From NCBI RefSeq assembly GCF_047496725.1, contig NC_132972.1, positions 17,581,001-17,645,000 on the forward strand: 64,000 nucleotides of DNA, written 5' to 3'. The stretch is from Anoplolepis gracilipes. Lineage: Eukaryota > Arthropoda > Insecta > Hymenoptera > Formicidae. The stretch's first letter is position 1; every line of letters starts with the position of its first letter. The translations under genes and the position numbers were made by a program. A model generated the notes under the pieces. The model was not told where the DNA came from, did no database searches, and saw only the letters and a program-made list of their open reading frames with translations. This document shows positions 41,757 to 53,440 of the stretch, piece after piece.

Positions 41757-42417
41757 AGATAATTTTCATAGTTTTTAAGATATTTATTACAAATCGATTT
41801 ATTTTACCAATTGATACATAAAGTATATTTATAGTTACATATCAAATTTATTATTGAGGTTATCTAATAAGTTTAAATAATTTAACATAAATAATATTTG
41901 AAAGAAAGGAGGCGCGAATAAAAAAGAGAAAAAATAATATATTGAAAGAGAGAAATATAACACGAACATGACAGACGAATTTATAAATTACTCTTACAAT
42001 TAGCAGAATATTATCTTTTCTATTTAGTCATCTAAAGTTCTAAAGTATTTAAAATTCGTAAATATGTTTTTATTATTTTCCCTTTTTATCATTAAAAAAT
42101 TAATATTAAAGCAATATTCTTTCTTTTATATCTCTAAAAGATTTTAAGTTATTCAAAAATTCAAGCACACTTTTTTTTCTTTTATAAATTTTCTCTGAGA
42201 TAAAATATCACACTAAGGATTGGCTGAATATTACAACTAAATATAATAATATTTCTCCAATGACTTATCAAACTACATAAAATCATTATTATTAAAACAT
42301 AACAAACAACTATACTTGATTATATTAATATTTATTTTTTTAATTTTTTTTGTGAATTGTTTGTTGATTTTTTATTCGTTACTGTTAATCCAATTTTGAT
42401 GTTTCTTAGATGTTAAT
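41757..42417. repeat. Inverted repeat R2, left copy
   Basis: About 650 bp that reappears almost unchanged as the reverse complement at 51285-51920. Noncoding and AT-rich. A distinctive phrase is ggaggcgcgaataaaaaaga. Confidence 0.92.
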
Positions 42418-42439
42418 TTAAGGCTCTTGAATACTCACG

Positions 42440-42845
42440 GCGGCCATATTGAAATGGTGACATCGAGGCGAGAAAATACAGCCCAATTTACGTTGCATTT
42501 AACTTATAAATAAATAGATATTTTAGTAAAAACAACACTACAGATCGCTTCAGCACACTTGAAAAAATGTACCGCCACTAATCCTTTCTCTTGACAATTA
42601 AGAAATAGCTGTAAATTAAGTCCAAAACAAAGCCTAGAAATGCGGAAAAGCATACGTTTTGACAATTATCGAAAGGAGTATTAAATGTGTCTTCACCTTA
42701 TAAAGCTTATTCGCCGTACAATTTTACAGGTTTCATAAGTACATTGAACATCACAAGCACTAGCATAAAGCAAATAATCACTAAATAAAGTGCAACGTAA
42801 ATTGGGCTGTCATTTCTCGCTTACGAGACCATTTTTCACGCCTTA
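42440..42845. mobile_element. MITE, ~0.4 kb
   Basis: A 30-bp inner inverted pair (acagcccaatttacgttgca at about 42488, and tgcaacgtaaattgggctgt at about 42791), with weaker complementarity outward to about 42440 and 42845. Confidence 0.8.
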
Positions 42846-43363
42846 TAGTTCATCGATTAATAGTAGTAAGGTACTGCATGAAAATTTTTACATGTGGGTA
42901 ACTTGTGGGTAATATGGTAATGATAGGTAGGTAGGTAGGTAGGTAATGTAGGCGCACACACGCACACATTAATCTTTTTATATATATTTTTACTTTTATA
43001 TATTGATATTATTGATTACATTTTTTATTTTGTAATCATTATTATTATATATTATTAATCATTAAATCATATATTATTAATTATTATAATTAAAAATGAA
43101 TAAAGACTCTGATCCGCGGCTCGTATTCCACTCGCTACCATGTCCTCGTTCTCTCCAGCCTTCTCCTCTCCATCCCCTTCTTCCTCTCCATTCTCCTTCT
43201 CTTCTCCAGCCTCCTCTTCCTCTCCACCTTACTCGTCCTCTCGGTCTTCCTCCTCTCCATTTTTCTTTATTTACTTTTGATGAGTAGTAGCTATAACATA
43301 AAAAACAAAATAAATAAATTAAATTTACAAAATAATGATTTTAAAATTTATTGTAATTACATT
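42846..43363. other. Spacer with GGTA and pyrimidine tracts
   Basis: (GGTA)5 near 42926, AT-rich sequence, and a C/T-rich tract at 43125-43275 whose open frame is compositional. Confidence 0.6.
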
Positions 43364-43470
43364 CCACATAGCAAAAGTTAATCCGAGGTATGTTCATCGG
43401 ATGTATTTCTAGGGATTTTCAGATATCCAAAGTTCATCCGTGTAAAACCCAAGGATGTATTTGAGATATA

Positions 43471-43881
43471 CCATAGTATAACTAGTAGGGGCACTCTTTG
43501 TCGGCACTTTGATCTTTTTGTCTTTAATCACGTGGTATTTTGCCATGTTTTTGGACTAATATTCAGTGGCGTATCAATCGTTCAAGGAATCTGCGTTACA
43601 TTTATGCCGTGAAAGGAATGTATGAAAATTTTATAAATTTTAAAAAATTAAGAAAAAGTTACAAAATTATGTAAAAAATAAAAGAAATAAAAATAATTTA
43701 TAGTTTTATATATTCACAAATATATTATAGTGTTACCTCTGTGATGCACTCTTACAGATTTCACACTACCACATATACAACAATTGTCTGATTGGTTCCT
43801 CCCAAAAACATGGCGGATGCGCAGAATGGATCGACGCAAACCCCGAAAAAGCTCGGAGTGCCCCTACTAGTTAAACTATGG
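43471..43881. mobile_element. MITE inserted in T1 copy B, 411 bp
   Basis: 26-bp terminal repeats with one mismatch, containing AACTAGTAGGGGCACTC. ATATA is present on both sides, so the target duplication is TA or up to 5 bp. It sits at the position where copy A has the pogo-like MITE. Confidence 0.88.
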
Positions 43882-44157
43882 ATATATTGAGGATGCCAAA
43901 ATGTCCGCTCATTAGATATCTGTATAAAATCCAAAAATTGATATCCTTAGGATATTCTTATATAATATATAATAGATAATTATCCTAAGGATATTCTTAG
44001 GATAATTACGTAGTAATAAAATTCGATCTCAACTATGTCCACTGGATGTTTCTAAATGCCTTTTTTGCTATCCTATAGGTTAATCAATATGCACTAATAG
44101 TGAATTCGATTGGATACATTAGTGCGCACTGAGTGCACATAAAGGTACTCAGACAGC

Positions 44158-44648
44158 ACAAAGTCGACTAAAAGTATTACTAAAACTGGGCATATTTTTG
44201 TCAAAGACATCTTTTAGTCGAAGCGTTTAGTCAACGGAAAGTTGACTTAAAGCTGTCTTATGACCCGAATTCAGTCGCTTATAAGCCTATCCATATGTTG
44301 ACTAAAAGATGACTATTATAGATATCTTTCAGTCGTCTTTATAGTTTCTTTTAGCAGAGAGAAGCCTGAGAGGCGCCATGAAGCCGTTTTTGAGGGAACC
44401 CATTTTCACCGCGGTACAGTGGCGCTAACTGGATCGATTTTAGAGCCGGTGGAACTACGTAGCTGGATCGACTTTCCAGCGGTTTGCGTCCGCGCTAGAT
44501 CCACAAATTATGATTCGTGTCCGTACTAGATCTATAACTGTGGATCTCAAAAGTACGAAACATATACATTCATTAATATTTTATTACATATTATTAATTG
44601 TAACTGCGCGTGATCTTTTTTCACTTTAACATATATTATGAAGTAATA
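44158..44648. other. Left end region of the 8.28-kb composite
   Basis: Noncoding; gactaaaag/cttttagtc motifs repeat, and ctggatcga occurs twice near 44430-44470. Confidence 0.5.
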
Positions 44649-44856
44649 TGTTGGAGATTTGAATCTCGAAGTATCATTATCCCTAGAGCCACGGCTGGAG
44701 TCTTTTCTTAGTTACTTTACTTACTTACATGTGGCAGCACTGTACCCCTTCCGTATTATTCTTTACGCCGTCGTGTACTCTTAACAGATAAAATATATGC
44801 AAGTTTGTCTATTCAGATATCACTGCTACTCGTTATTATTCCACACGTCCTCAACA
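44649..44856 (+). repeat. Copia copy 2, 5' LTR
   Basis: TGTTGGAGATT...CTCAACA with TG/CA ends and 5-bp inverted TGTTG/CAACA. Confidence 0.95.
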
Positions 44857-44870
44857 GGTTAAGGGCCCAG
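44857..44870 (+). other. Primer-binding site of copia copy 2
   Basis: ggttaagggcccag, one base different from copy 1 (ggttatgggcccag). Copia is known to prime with a fragment of initiator tRNA-Met. Confidence 0.75.
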
Positions 44871-44990
44871 GAGATTAATCGAACCATCAAGGAAGTCGAA
44901 GCGAAATATTCACCCAGCGCACCGCGAAATCTTCGAACAGCCATCCTTTCTTTTCTTTCCGTGAGCTCGATCGAATCGAGGAAAACAAAA

Positions 44991-46205
44991 ATGGCCATAT
45001 TAGGTATTACAAGGATAGATGCTCTCAATCGAGAAAACTATGATACCTGGGAGATGCACATGGAGGCGCTATTGATAAAGAACGACGCTTGGGGTTATGT
45101 CTCGGGTACAAAGACCAAACCGGAGGTTATACCAAACGACAACACAAGCAGAGCAGCACACGATGCCTGGATGATTAACGACCGGAAAGCTAGATCCGAC
45201 ATTATTTTATCGATAAGCTCCACTGAGCTTAAACAAATTAAGGGATGCGAAACTTCCCGAGACGTGTGGCAACATCTTGAAGAGATTTATCAATCAAAAG
45301 GACCAGCGCGAAAGGCCATGTTATTGAAGCAATTGATCCTCACACGGATGCAGAAGGACGACGACGTGCGCGAACACTTGCGAAAATTCTTCGACGCGGT
45401 CGACAAGCTAGCCGAAATGGAAGTGGAAATAAATGCAGATCTTCTCGCAATTTTATTGTTATACAGTCTTCCGTCCACGTTCGATAACTTTTGTTGTGCG
45501 ATAGAGTCCAGAGACGAGTTGCCCAGCCCGGAGACTTTACGAGTCAAAATCATCGAGGAAAGCGACGCACGAAAACACGATACGCAAAGAGACATCTCGA
45601 ATGCAATGGTCGCAAACAAACACAATGGCAAACCGAGCAGAATGCACAAGAAGAAAAGCGGATTTCCAGTTAAAGACAGTTCGAACACAGTAAAATTAAA
45701 GTGTTATCGGTGTAAAAAGACCGGTCACAAAGGATCCGAATGTCGACAGAATCGCGAAAAGACGGAACAAAACGCGCAAAGCGCCGAGCACCATTTATTC
45801 TACAGCATGGCCGACGCGGTAAATGGAGACAAGGACTCACTCGAACCGATGCAAGCATCGTACGCTAACCAGGATATCACTTGGTGTTTAGATAGCGGTT
45901 GTTCGTCCCATTTAAGCAAAAAGCGAGACGACTTCATCGACATTCATGGAATCGATACGGAAAAACTACGTCTGGCGAATAATGCATCTACAGAGATTAA
46001 GGCTCGCGGCAACGTACGTATTCAAGTAAGTCATGACCAGAAAATAAAAAGCATCGACCTAACTGACACTTTACACGTTCCCGACCTACGATCTAACCTC
46101 ATGTCGGTCGGTAAAATCATTGACAAAGGTTATCGCGTGATTTTCGAAAAACATTCGGCGGAAATAGTCAATGACCAAGGCGAAACCATACTAACCGCGA
46201 ATTGA
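44991..46205 (+). pseudogene. Copia Gag and protease (copy 2)
   Basis: ATG 44991 is preferred over the in-frame ATG 44805, which lies in the LTR, because MAILGITRIDALNRENYDTW matches the start expected of copia Gag. Capsid residues about 1-215, then the zinc knuckle CYRCKKTGHKGSEC near 45700, then protease WCLDSGCSSHLS near 45884. TGA at 46203-46205 interrupts the polyprotein; the same frame continues with the GAG-pre-integrase region. Gag packages the RNA and the protease cleaves the polyprotein. Confidence 0.92.
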
Positions 46206-47440
46206 GTGGACGGATTATATTATGTAAAGGCAAAAAGTACTAACGCCTGCATCGCCAGCTCGGCTACGAGGAAGCAAGAATCTATCGGTCGAGAATCCAT
46301 AAGCTTTTGGCACCGTCGCATGGGGCACCTAAATATTAAGGATCTGATCGGAGCTAACCGGAAGGGAACCATGGAAGGAATCAACTTCACTGGACCACAG
46401 GGGGACATAACATGCGAGGTCTGTATCCAAGGCAAAATGTCACGCACTACTTTCCCAAGGTATTCCGAACGATGTACCAAAACCTTGAATCTGATTCACT
46501 CCGACGTATGTAGGCCGATGCGTAGCGAATCACTAGGGAGAGTCAAATATTTCATCACCTTCATCGACGATCACTCCGGCTGGTGCGAGGTACGATTCCT
46601 GAATAAGAAGAACAAGGTATTTACCGAGTTCAAGAAGGTAAAGTCTTTATTTGAAAAACATACAGGCGAATTCTTGAAATGTTTACAAAGCGACAATGGA
46701 ACAGAGTACCTGAATAACTCATTTAATGATTTCATGAACTCAAACGGCATTCAACGACGCTTAACAGTGGCCAACAATCCTGAGCAAAACGGAAAGGCAG
46801 AACGTCGCAATAGAACTCTGGTGGAAATGGCCAGATGCCTACTCATTCAAGCTGGGCTGCCAAATTCTTTTGGGAAGCGGTCATGACTGCAAACTTTATC
46901 AGAAATAAATGTCCCTCCATATCACTCGACGGCAAGACCCTCTTCAAGATATGGCACGAAAAAAGACCAAACGTAGATTTCTTCAGAGAATTCGGATGCA
47001 AGGTTTTTGTTCTCGATCGAATCTCTCAAAAAGGGAAATTCGATTCTAAAACGAAAAGCGGGATTTTCCTAGGCTACTCGGAACAATCGAAGGGATATCG
47101 TATATGGATTCCCGAGGAACGAAAAATCGAAATAGAGAGAGACGTAAAGTTCCTGGAGGACACATCTCCTTTGACGTTCACATCTTCGAGATCGTTATTG
47201 CCGGGAACACAGGACGATATACCGAAGATCGACATTCCTCTAATCAAAACAATCCCAGACGACATCCATATGGACGAAGAAGAGGATGTAGAACAGTCCC
47301 ACACAGATGGCGACGAAAGTGCCGAAGAACAGATCGAGATAGACGGGATGTTGAAAAGGGGTCCCGGCAGACCGAGAAAAATCAAAACAGAGGGGACGAC
47401 CTTCGAAACAGTATTGCACCGTCAAAGCCAACTATAGTCA
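46206..47440 (+). pseudogene. Copia integrase (copy 2)
   Basis: HRRMGHLNIKDL and CEVCIQGK form the HHCC zinc site. The core has LIHSDVCRP (Asp), CLQSDNGTEYLN (Asp) and NPEQNGKAERRNRTLVEMA (Glu). A frameshift near 46862 moves the frame to that of KFFWEAVMTANFIRNK, which runs to 47437 with an acidic linker and a GRPRK motif, then breaks again before the reverse transcriptase. Integrase would insert the cDNA into chromosomal DNA. Confidence 0.92.
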
Positions 47441-49060
47441 TGAAGCGTTCTTAGCTGAAATCCCTATTAGTCAGGCAATTTCGAGTCCTCATTCTCACGA
47501 ATGGTTCGAAGCAATAAGTTCCGAGATGAGAAACCTCATCGAGAATGAAACATGGGACATTGTGGATCGCCCTGCCGACCGTAAGGTAATCGGAAGCAGA
47601 ATAGTATTACGCAACAAATATGGATCTGACGGATCGTTGGAGCGTAGAAAAGCAAGAATCGTGGCACGTGGCTTCTCCCAGCGTCCAGAAATCGACTTCA
47701 GTGAAACTTTTGCCCCAGTAGCTCGACTAAGCTCGGTTCGTATTGCAACCGCGATCGCATCAGAGTACAACATAATCATACGTCTGTTTGACGTAACGGC
47801 CGCTTATCTCAATGGTAATCTGGATGAAGAAATATTCATGAAGATTCCCGAGATGACCGAGGAGGCCTTGAAACAGATCATACGTACTGAACGGAGTAAC
47901 AGCAAAATCAAAAGAAAGGCCAAAGAAATGCTCGAGGATATAGAACGTGGAAATAAAGTATGTCGACTCAATAAGGCGCTGTATGGGCTCAAACAATCTG
48001 GACGTCAATGGCACAAGAGGCTAGATTAAGAACTGCGAAACTTGAACTTCACACCGTTAAATTCAGACCCCTGTGTGTATTCACTCAATCAAGGGGGAGC
48101 CCTAATGCTGGTCGTAGCATACGTCGACGACATATTGATTATATCAAAAAGCAGAGACGACATCAAGATGATTGGAGAAAGCCTCTCGAAAGTTTTTAGC
48201 ATCCGCGATCTCGGTGACGTAAATTATTGTCTTAGGATAGAGTTTATTCGTCATAAAAGCAAATATTCCATTCATCAAAGAGGATTTATCCTGGATGTTC
48301 TGGCACGTTTCGGGATGACCGAATGCAAGACCGTCTCCACCCCTATGGATGTTACCACAAAACTGAGTCGAAGTACATCTATGGACGACAAAGAAGATAA
48401 TAAAGTACCCTATCGCGAGCTCATCGGTTCTCTGATGTACATAGCCATGGGTACAAGACCGGACATTACCCATGCGGTCAGTTATTTAAGCTGTTACAAC
48501 GACTGTCACCGACATGCTCATTGGATTGCAGCTAAACGCGTGCTGCGTTATTTGCTACTTTGGATCTCGCCATTACCTACGAATCAACTGACAAACAACC
48601 TCTTGTCGGATACGTTGACGCAGACTGGGGAAGCTGCCCCGACGATCACAGATCATACACTGGATACACGCGTTCATTCTCGCTGGCGGCTGTATTACCT
48701 GGGAATCGCGAAAGTAACGGACAGTGGCACTATCATCTACGGAAGCCGAGTATATGGGAATCAGTGACGCCTTCAAAGAAGCCACATACCTGCGCAAGTT
48801 CCTGAAGGAACTTGGATTGGAAGCCCTGGGAGATGTGTGACAATATTGGAGCTCAGAAGCTCGCAACAAATCCAATATTCCACTCTCGTACTAAACATAT
48901 AGATATTAGACACCATTACGTACGTGAAGCGTTGAGTTCTGGGCTCATCAAATTAGAGTATACCCCGACAGACGACATGGCAGCGGATGTATTAACCAAA
49001 AGTCTTACTGGCAACAAGCATAATAAATGCATAAAATTATTAGGGATGTACAAGCTCTAG
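47441..49060 (+). pseudogene. Copia reverse transcriptase and RNase H (copy 2)
   Basis: RT begins near 47500 (HEWFEAISSEMRNLIENETW) with LRNKYGSDGSLERRKARIVA and the first catalytic Asp region RLFDVTAAYLNG. A TAA at 48027-48029 splits it; the catalytic YVDDILII follows near 48120 in the same frame. A frameshift near 48560 leads into RNase H (VGYVDADWGS), which has a further frame change before about 48760. The last part, KHIDIRHHYVREAL and DVLTKSL, ends at 49060, just before the polypurine tract. Confidence 0.92.
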
Positions 49061-49076
49061 ACCCAATGAGGAGGAG

Positions 49077-49284
49077 TGTTGGAGATTTGAATCTCGCGGT
49101 ATCATTATCCCTAGAGCCACGGCTGGAGTCTTTTCTTAGTTACTTTACTTACTTACATGTGGCAGCACTGTACCCCTTCCTTATTATTCTTTACGCCGTC
49201 GTGTACTCTTAACAGATAAAATATACGTAAATTTGTCTATTCAGATATCACTGCTACTCGTTGTTATTCCACACGCCCTCAACG
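49077..49284 (+). repeat. Copia copy 2, 3' LTR
   Basis: Same length as the 5' LTR. The terminal CA has mutated to CG at 49283-49284. TSD TAATA follows. Confidence 0.93.
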
Positions 49285-49293
49285 TAATATATA

Positions 49294-49341
<48 letters not shown>
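49285..49341. repeat. (TA)n microsatellite
   Basis: TA-rich tract between the copia TSD and the next MITE. Confidence 0.9.
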
Positions 49342-49344
<3 letters not shown>

Positions 49345-49864
49345 GGTGTCTCAGAATGACCGTATCACCTTTCGAGTGCAGGTAGAGCGGCTTAAATGGA
49401 ATAGAAAAGTCCTGTATCATTTTGCAATTTTCAGAATAATTATTGAGAAATTAATTTACAAAGATCGGCAAATCCGGCGCGAGTACCAGGTCGCTGCAAA
49501 AAAGATGGCGAGAAAGACGGCCCTAAGGACGGTCGCTAAGCGCGCGCGGCGTAAATAGGCGCCATTGCCTCGCGGTTACCAGGGGCATAGACGAGAAGCG
49601 TTGATAAGAACAATAGATTAACGATTAGTATTTAGCGACCGGCCTAACAGTGGGCCGTCTTTCTCGCCATCTTTTTTGTGATAGGCCGTCCTTCTCGCCA
49701 TCTTTTTTGCAGCGGGCTGATACTCGCGCCGGACTTGCCGATCTTTGTAAATTAATTTCTCAATAATTATTCTGAAAATTGCAAAATGGCACAGGACTTT
49801 TCTATTCTATTTAACCCGCTCTACCTGCACCCGAGAGGTGATACGGTTATTTTGAGACACCCTG
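49342..49864. mobile_element. Foldback element M21, 523 bp
   Basis: Ends CAGGGTGTCTCAGAATGACC and the inverse ending gagacaccctg. Arms of about 190 bp, with gatggcgagaaagacggcc repeated inside. An open frame on the plus strand is incidental. Confidence 0.92.
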
Positions 49865-49885
49865 TATATATGTATGTATGTATAT

Positions 49886-49985
49886 GTATGCAAAATTACA
49901 AATACGATATTGTACATATGAAATCGCTTGTGAATACGCGTACAAGCGATTTCATATATCGTATTTGTAATTTTCTTGCATACTA
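49886..49985. repeat. 100-bp hairpin upstream of Tc1-like gene
   Basis: gcaaaattacaaatacgat and gaaatcgcttgt are mirrored by acaagcgatttc and atcgtatttgtaattttc. Possibly the subterminal repeat of the adjacent Tc1-like element. Confidence 0.7.
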
Positions 49986-50059
49986 CGATTTGGCATTTAA
50001 GAAACGAATTTTTGCAAAACAATTGTACGTATATTTTATTTTTATTTCTTTTTCCCGTA

Positions 50060-51090
50060 ATGCCTCGTCGATATCTTTCTGAACACGAGGTTGTTAGAGT
50101 TGTAACCCTTCTGCAAGAAGGCCACACTCAACGACACGTTGCTAACATAATGAATGTAAGTCAATCTGTTATCAGTCGAGCTTATAGCCGTTATCAAGAG
50201 ACAGGAGGATATCACCGACGCGAAGGGCAAGGTTCTCATCGTATTACAACGCCTCGTGATGACAGAGCCATTGCTCGTTTTGCTCTTCATGAACGAGAAG
50301 TGACTTCGAGAGTCATTGCTAATCAATTTTTTAACACACGAAGGCCGTTTCAACAACCAATTTCAGCATCAACAGTAAGGAATCGATTGCGTGAAGCTGG
50401 TTTCCATTCACGTAGATCTATTGGTGTTCCAGCACTTAATCATAATCATCGACGTGCTCGACTAACTTATGCTAAAAATCATATTCATTTGAGCTTACGG
50501 CAATGGAGAACTTTTTACGGATGAATCACGATTTTGCCTACACGGAAACGATAGGCGTACACAAATATGGCGTCATCGTGGAGAACAATTCCGTCCTGAC
50601 TGTCTCAGATCTATCAGGCCATTTTATGGCGGATGGTATGGACAGGAATAACGTATACTTCATGCACACCGCTAGTTGTCATCCCACCACGTGGATTAAC
50701 AGCCAGACGATATGTGGACAAAATTTTACGTCCTTATGTACTGCCTTTTCGAAACCATATAGGCAATTCTTTTATTTTAATGCAAGATAATGCACGCTCT
50801 CATACTGCATTTATTACGGTAGTTTTTCAGAAACAATCACATTACGGTTTTGAATTATCCAGCACTGAGTCCTGATCTGAACCCAATTGAACACATTTGG
50901 GACATGATGGGACGACAATTGCGACGCAATTATCGACATATTAATACCTTAGCTGAATTAGAGCAAGCATTGCAGAGAATTTGGCAAAGAATTCCGCAAA
51001 GCGCAATACGACGGTGTATTAATATGCAACAACGTCTTCGAGAAGTTATTTTTAGATATTACCTCAATATCCACTGGACATGTCTTAATA
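50060..51090 (+). pseudogene. Tc1-like transposase, multiply frameshifted
   Basis: From ATG 50060 (MPRRYLSEHEVVRVV), a paired helix-turn-helix domain covers residues about 1-120 (GHTQRHVANIMNVSQSVISR; STVRNRLREAGFHSR). The frame breaks near 50505, at the first catalytic region (a TDESRF-like reading in another frame). The second catalytic motif QDNARSHTAF is near 50780 in a third frame, and the Glu motif SPDLNPIEHIWD near 50870 in a fourth segment. All DD34E landmarks are present in order, so this was a full transposase. It would have cut at TA sites; it is inactive now. Confidence 0.9.
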
Positions 51091-51284
51091 ATTATTTGGT
51101 GAATATGGATATGTCGATAATTTGTGAATATCTAATAGATATTTTCAATAGTTATTCAAAAAATATAGATATTTTAAACATATATTAGATGTTTATAAGT
51201 TATCCATAATAGCTATGGACATTAAATGGATATGTAGACATTAAATGGATATCTACAAGATATATTGTTCTGTGTGGGATCTAA

Positions 51285-51920
51285 GAAACATCAAAATTGG
51301 GTTAACAGTAACGAATAAAAAATCAACAAACAATTCACAAAAAAAAATTTAAAAAATAAATATTAATATAATCAAGTATACTTGTTTGTTATGTTTTAAT
51401 AATAATGATTTTATGTAGTTTGATAAGTCATTGGAGAAATATTATTATATTTAGTTGTAATATTCAGCCAATCCTTAGTGTGATATTTTATCTCAGAGAA
51501 AATTTATAAAAGAAAAAAAAGTGTGCTTGAATTTTTGAATAACTTAAAATCTTTTAGAGATATAAAAGAAAGAATATTGCTTTAATATTAATTTTTTAAT
51601 GATAAAAAGGGAAAATAATAAAAACATATTTACGAATTTTAAATACTTTAGAACTTTAGATGACTAAATAGAAAAGATAATATTCTGCTAATTGTAAGAG
51701 TAATTTATAAATTCGTCTGTCATGTTCGTGTTATATTTCTCTCTTTCAATATATTATTTTTTCTCTTTTTTATTCGCGCCTCCTTTCTTTCAAATATTAT
51801 TTATGTTAAATTATTTAAACTTATTAGATAACCTCAATAATAAATTTGATATGTAACTATAAACTTTATATATCAATTTGTAAAATAAATCGATTTGTAA
51901 TAAATATCTTAAAATCTCTT
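51285..51920. repeat. Inverted repeat R2, right copy
   Basis: Reverse complement of 41757-42417 with only scattered single-base or short length differences by eye. It lies inside the 8.28-kb composite, whereas the left copy lies outside T1. Confidence 0.92.
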
Positions 51921-52440
51921 TTTTTATCTCTCTCTCTCTCTGCTTTTAAACATCTTTTTAGTCATTTCTAATGTTTTTTTTTTGACGCCTTAATTATAGG
52001 TTATTCTTATAGGTTATATTTCATATTTTGTATCTCTTATTGGGATTATACCAGATATTAAATTGATAAAGAAAATATACTTTACCTTTTATATTTAGTA
52101 GTACCTGTTATTCTTTGTAGTCTTTATATATTACATGTTATAAAAACTTGAATACGAGTTATAGTCTGAGCATGCCACGTAGCGGCAAACAAAGGAACAC
52201 ATATTATAAAATAGATCTTTTTTGTCTTGTCGAAAAGATGACTAAAAAGATGATCAAAAAGACATTTTTTCGTCGACTAAAATTAATTATGACTTTTAGA
52301 AGACATCTTTTAGACATCTTTCAAAAGATGACTTTTTTGTGGGCAGAAAGATATCCTTTTAGACATTTTTAGCCTTGTCAGAAAGATGACTTAAAAAAAG
52401 ACATCCTCTCGTCATCTTTTAGTATTATGTGCTGTCTGGG
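51921..52440. other. Right end region of the 8.28-kb composite
   Basis: Noncoding, with many agatgac / gtcatctttt motifs in both directions near 52230-52420, mirroring the motif-rich left end. Confidence 0.55.
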
Positions 52441-52525
52441 GTATTATCGCCCACAATTTCCCAATGATAAGTAATTATAAAAGTAAAATAATAAACAGTA
52501 AGAACTATTATTTTATCTTTATGTA

Positions 52526-53440
52526 CAGTCTGTAAAATAAGAGCGTGTACGGCATAAATGGCAGTTGGTTTTAATATATCGTCCTAATTTTTTTGTGAGC
52601 CGATAAATGAAACCTTTGTCGTGAATGCTTTGTCACAAAAGATTCAGTTGGCGCCGAACTCTTATATGAGAAACACGTTAACCGCCATGAGTGCCGCATA
52701 CGCATCGCGCTACGAGGCTGTGTTCCTTTGTTTCCACCCGAAAGGACCAAAAATATCATATTTAGCGGCTGCTAAATACAGGGAAAGTCAAAATCGTTTG
52801 TCGCTAAGTGGGTTCAGCGATATAAGGAGACCAAAAATGTCGATGACTTGCCAGAACGTGGCTCGATAGACAAAGTGAACATGGAAAAAGAAATTGTGAA
52901 ATTGTTTAAGCGGAACCCGACCTTAACATTGCGACAAGGAGCAACAAAATTAAAACAGAAGGGTATAGAAGTATCACATGCAACTATCCGAACTCATCTC
53001 CGTGCGCATAACTTGAAATATCGAAGCACAATGAAGAAACCACTTAGACGAAAAACATGTGACGAATCGACTCGCTTGCGCAAAGGAGAATTTGGACCGA
53101 GATTGGAGCAACGTGATCTGATCCCATGCCAGATGCAAATCCCATTGAAAATGTGTGGGCATATCTCAAGTACAAGCTTCGAGGAAAAAGAGTGTGCACT
53201 TTGAAACAGCTGACAAATTCGTCTCATTTCGAGGTCTTTACCGAACGAATACGCAGTCAACTTAGTGGAAAGTATGCCTCGGAGATGCCAGGCAATTATC
53301 AATGCCGGTGGTGACTGGACTCATTATTAATGGTATAACATTTTTCTTCTCATGGAGTACAACAAATTTATGTACTTAAAAATCATTAAAAATAAATTTT
53401 TCTACACATTAACCCGTATACGCTCTTACTTTACAGACTG
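52526..53440 (+). mobile_element. Tc1-like transposon with internal deletion, 915 bp
   Basis: 27-bp terminal repeats starting CAGTCTGTAAA, flanked by TA (52524-52525 and 53441-53442); copy A of T1 has the empty TA site. Inside, helix-turn-helix segments are readable (KWVQRYKETKNVDDLPERG; LRQGATKLKQKGIEVSHATI). The sequence then jumps from DWSNVI-like sequence directly to PDANPIENVWAYLKYKL, the Glu-motif region, so the DDE core is deleted. Confidence 0.92.
52820..53314 (+). pseudogene. Remnant Tc1-like transposase
   Basis: Coding remains inside the 915-bp element: N-terminal DNA-binding region about 52800-53040, frameshift near 53045, then the C-terminal PDANPIENVWAYLKYKLRGK from about 53127 and NAGGD-like end before a TGA near 53315. 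The two catalytic Asp motifs are absent, so it can neither cut nor join DNA; its intact ends could still be moved by an active relative. Confidence 0.85.

Larger units (their letters stand above)
44649..49284 (+). mobile_element. Copia LTR retrotransposon, near complete (copy 2)
   Basis: Two 208-bp LTRs (44649-44856, 49077-49284) differ at about 9 positions (about 96% identity by eye). The 5-bp target duplication TAATA lies at 44644-44648 and 49285-49289. The primer site ggttaagggcccag follows the 5' LTR and the purine tract atgaggaggag precedes the 3' LTR. The 4.64-kb length fits insect copia. All domains are present in copia order, but the coding region carries stops and frameshifts. Confidence 0.95.
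44158..52440. mobile_element. 8.28-kb composite insertion in T1 copy B
   Basis: The two ends are inverted (C(T/C)CAGACAGCACA) and lie between GTA repeats (44155-44157 and 52441-52443). Copy A has the empty site, aaaggtattatcgc. End regions are rich in gtcgacta / agatgac(t) motifs and encode no transposase. The interior is mostly later insertions: copia, a MITE, a Tc1-like gene and an R2 copy. Superfamily not assigned (3- or 4-bp target duplication). Confidence 0.75.

Noticed and set aside
49346..49558. 70-codon Lys/Arg-rich ORF
   Set aside because: Lies entirely in the arm of a foldback element.
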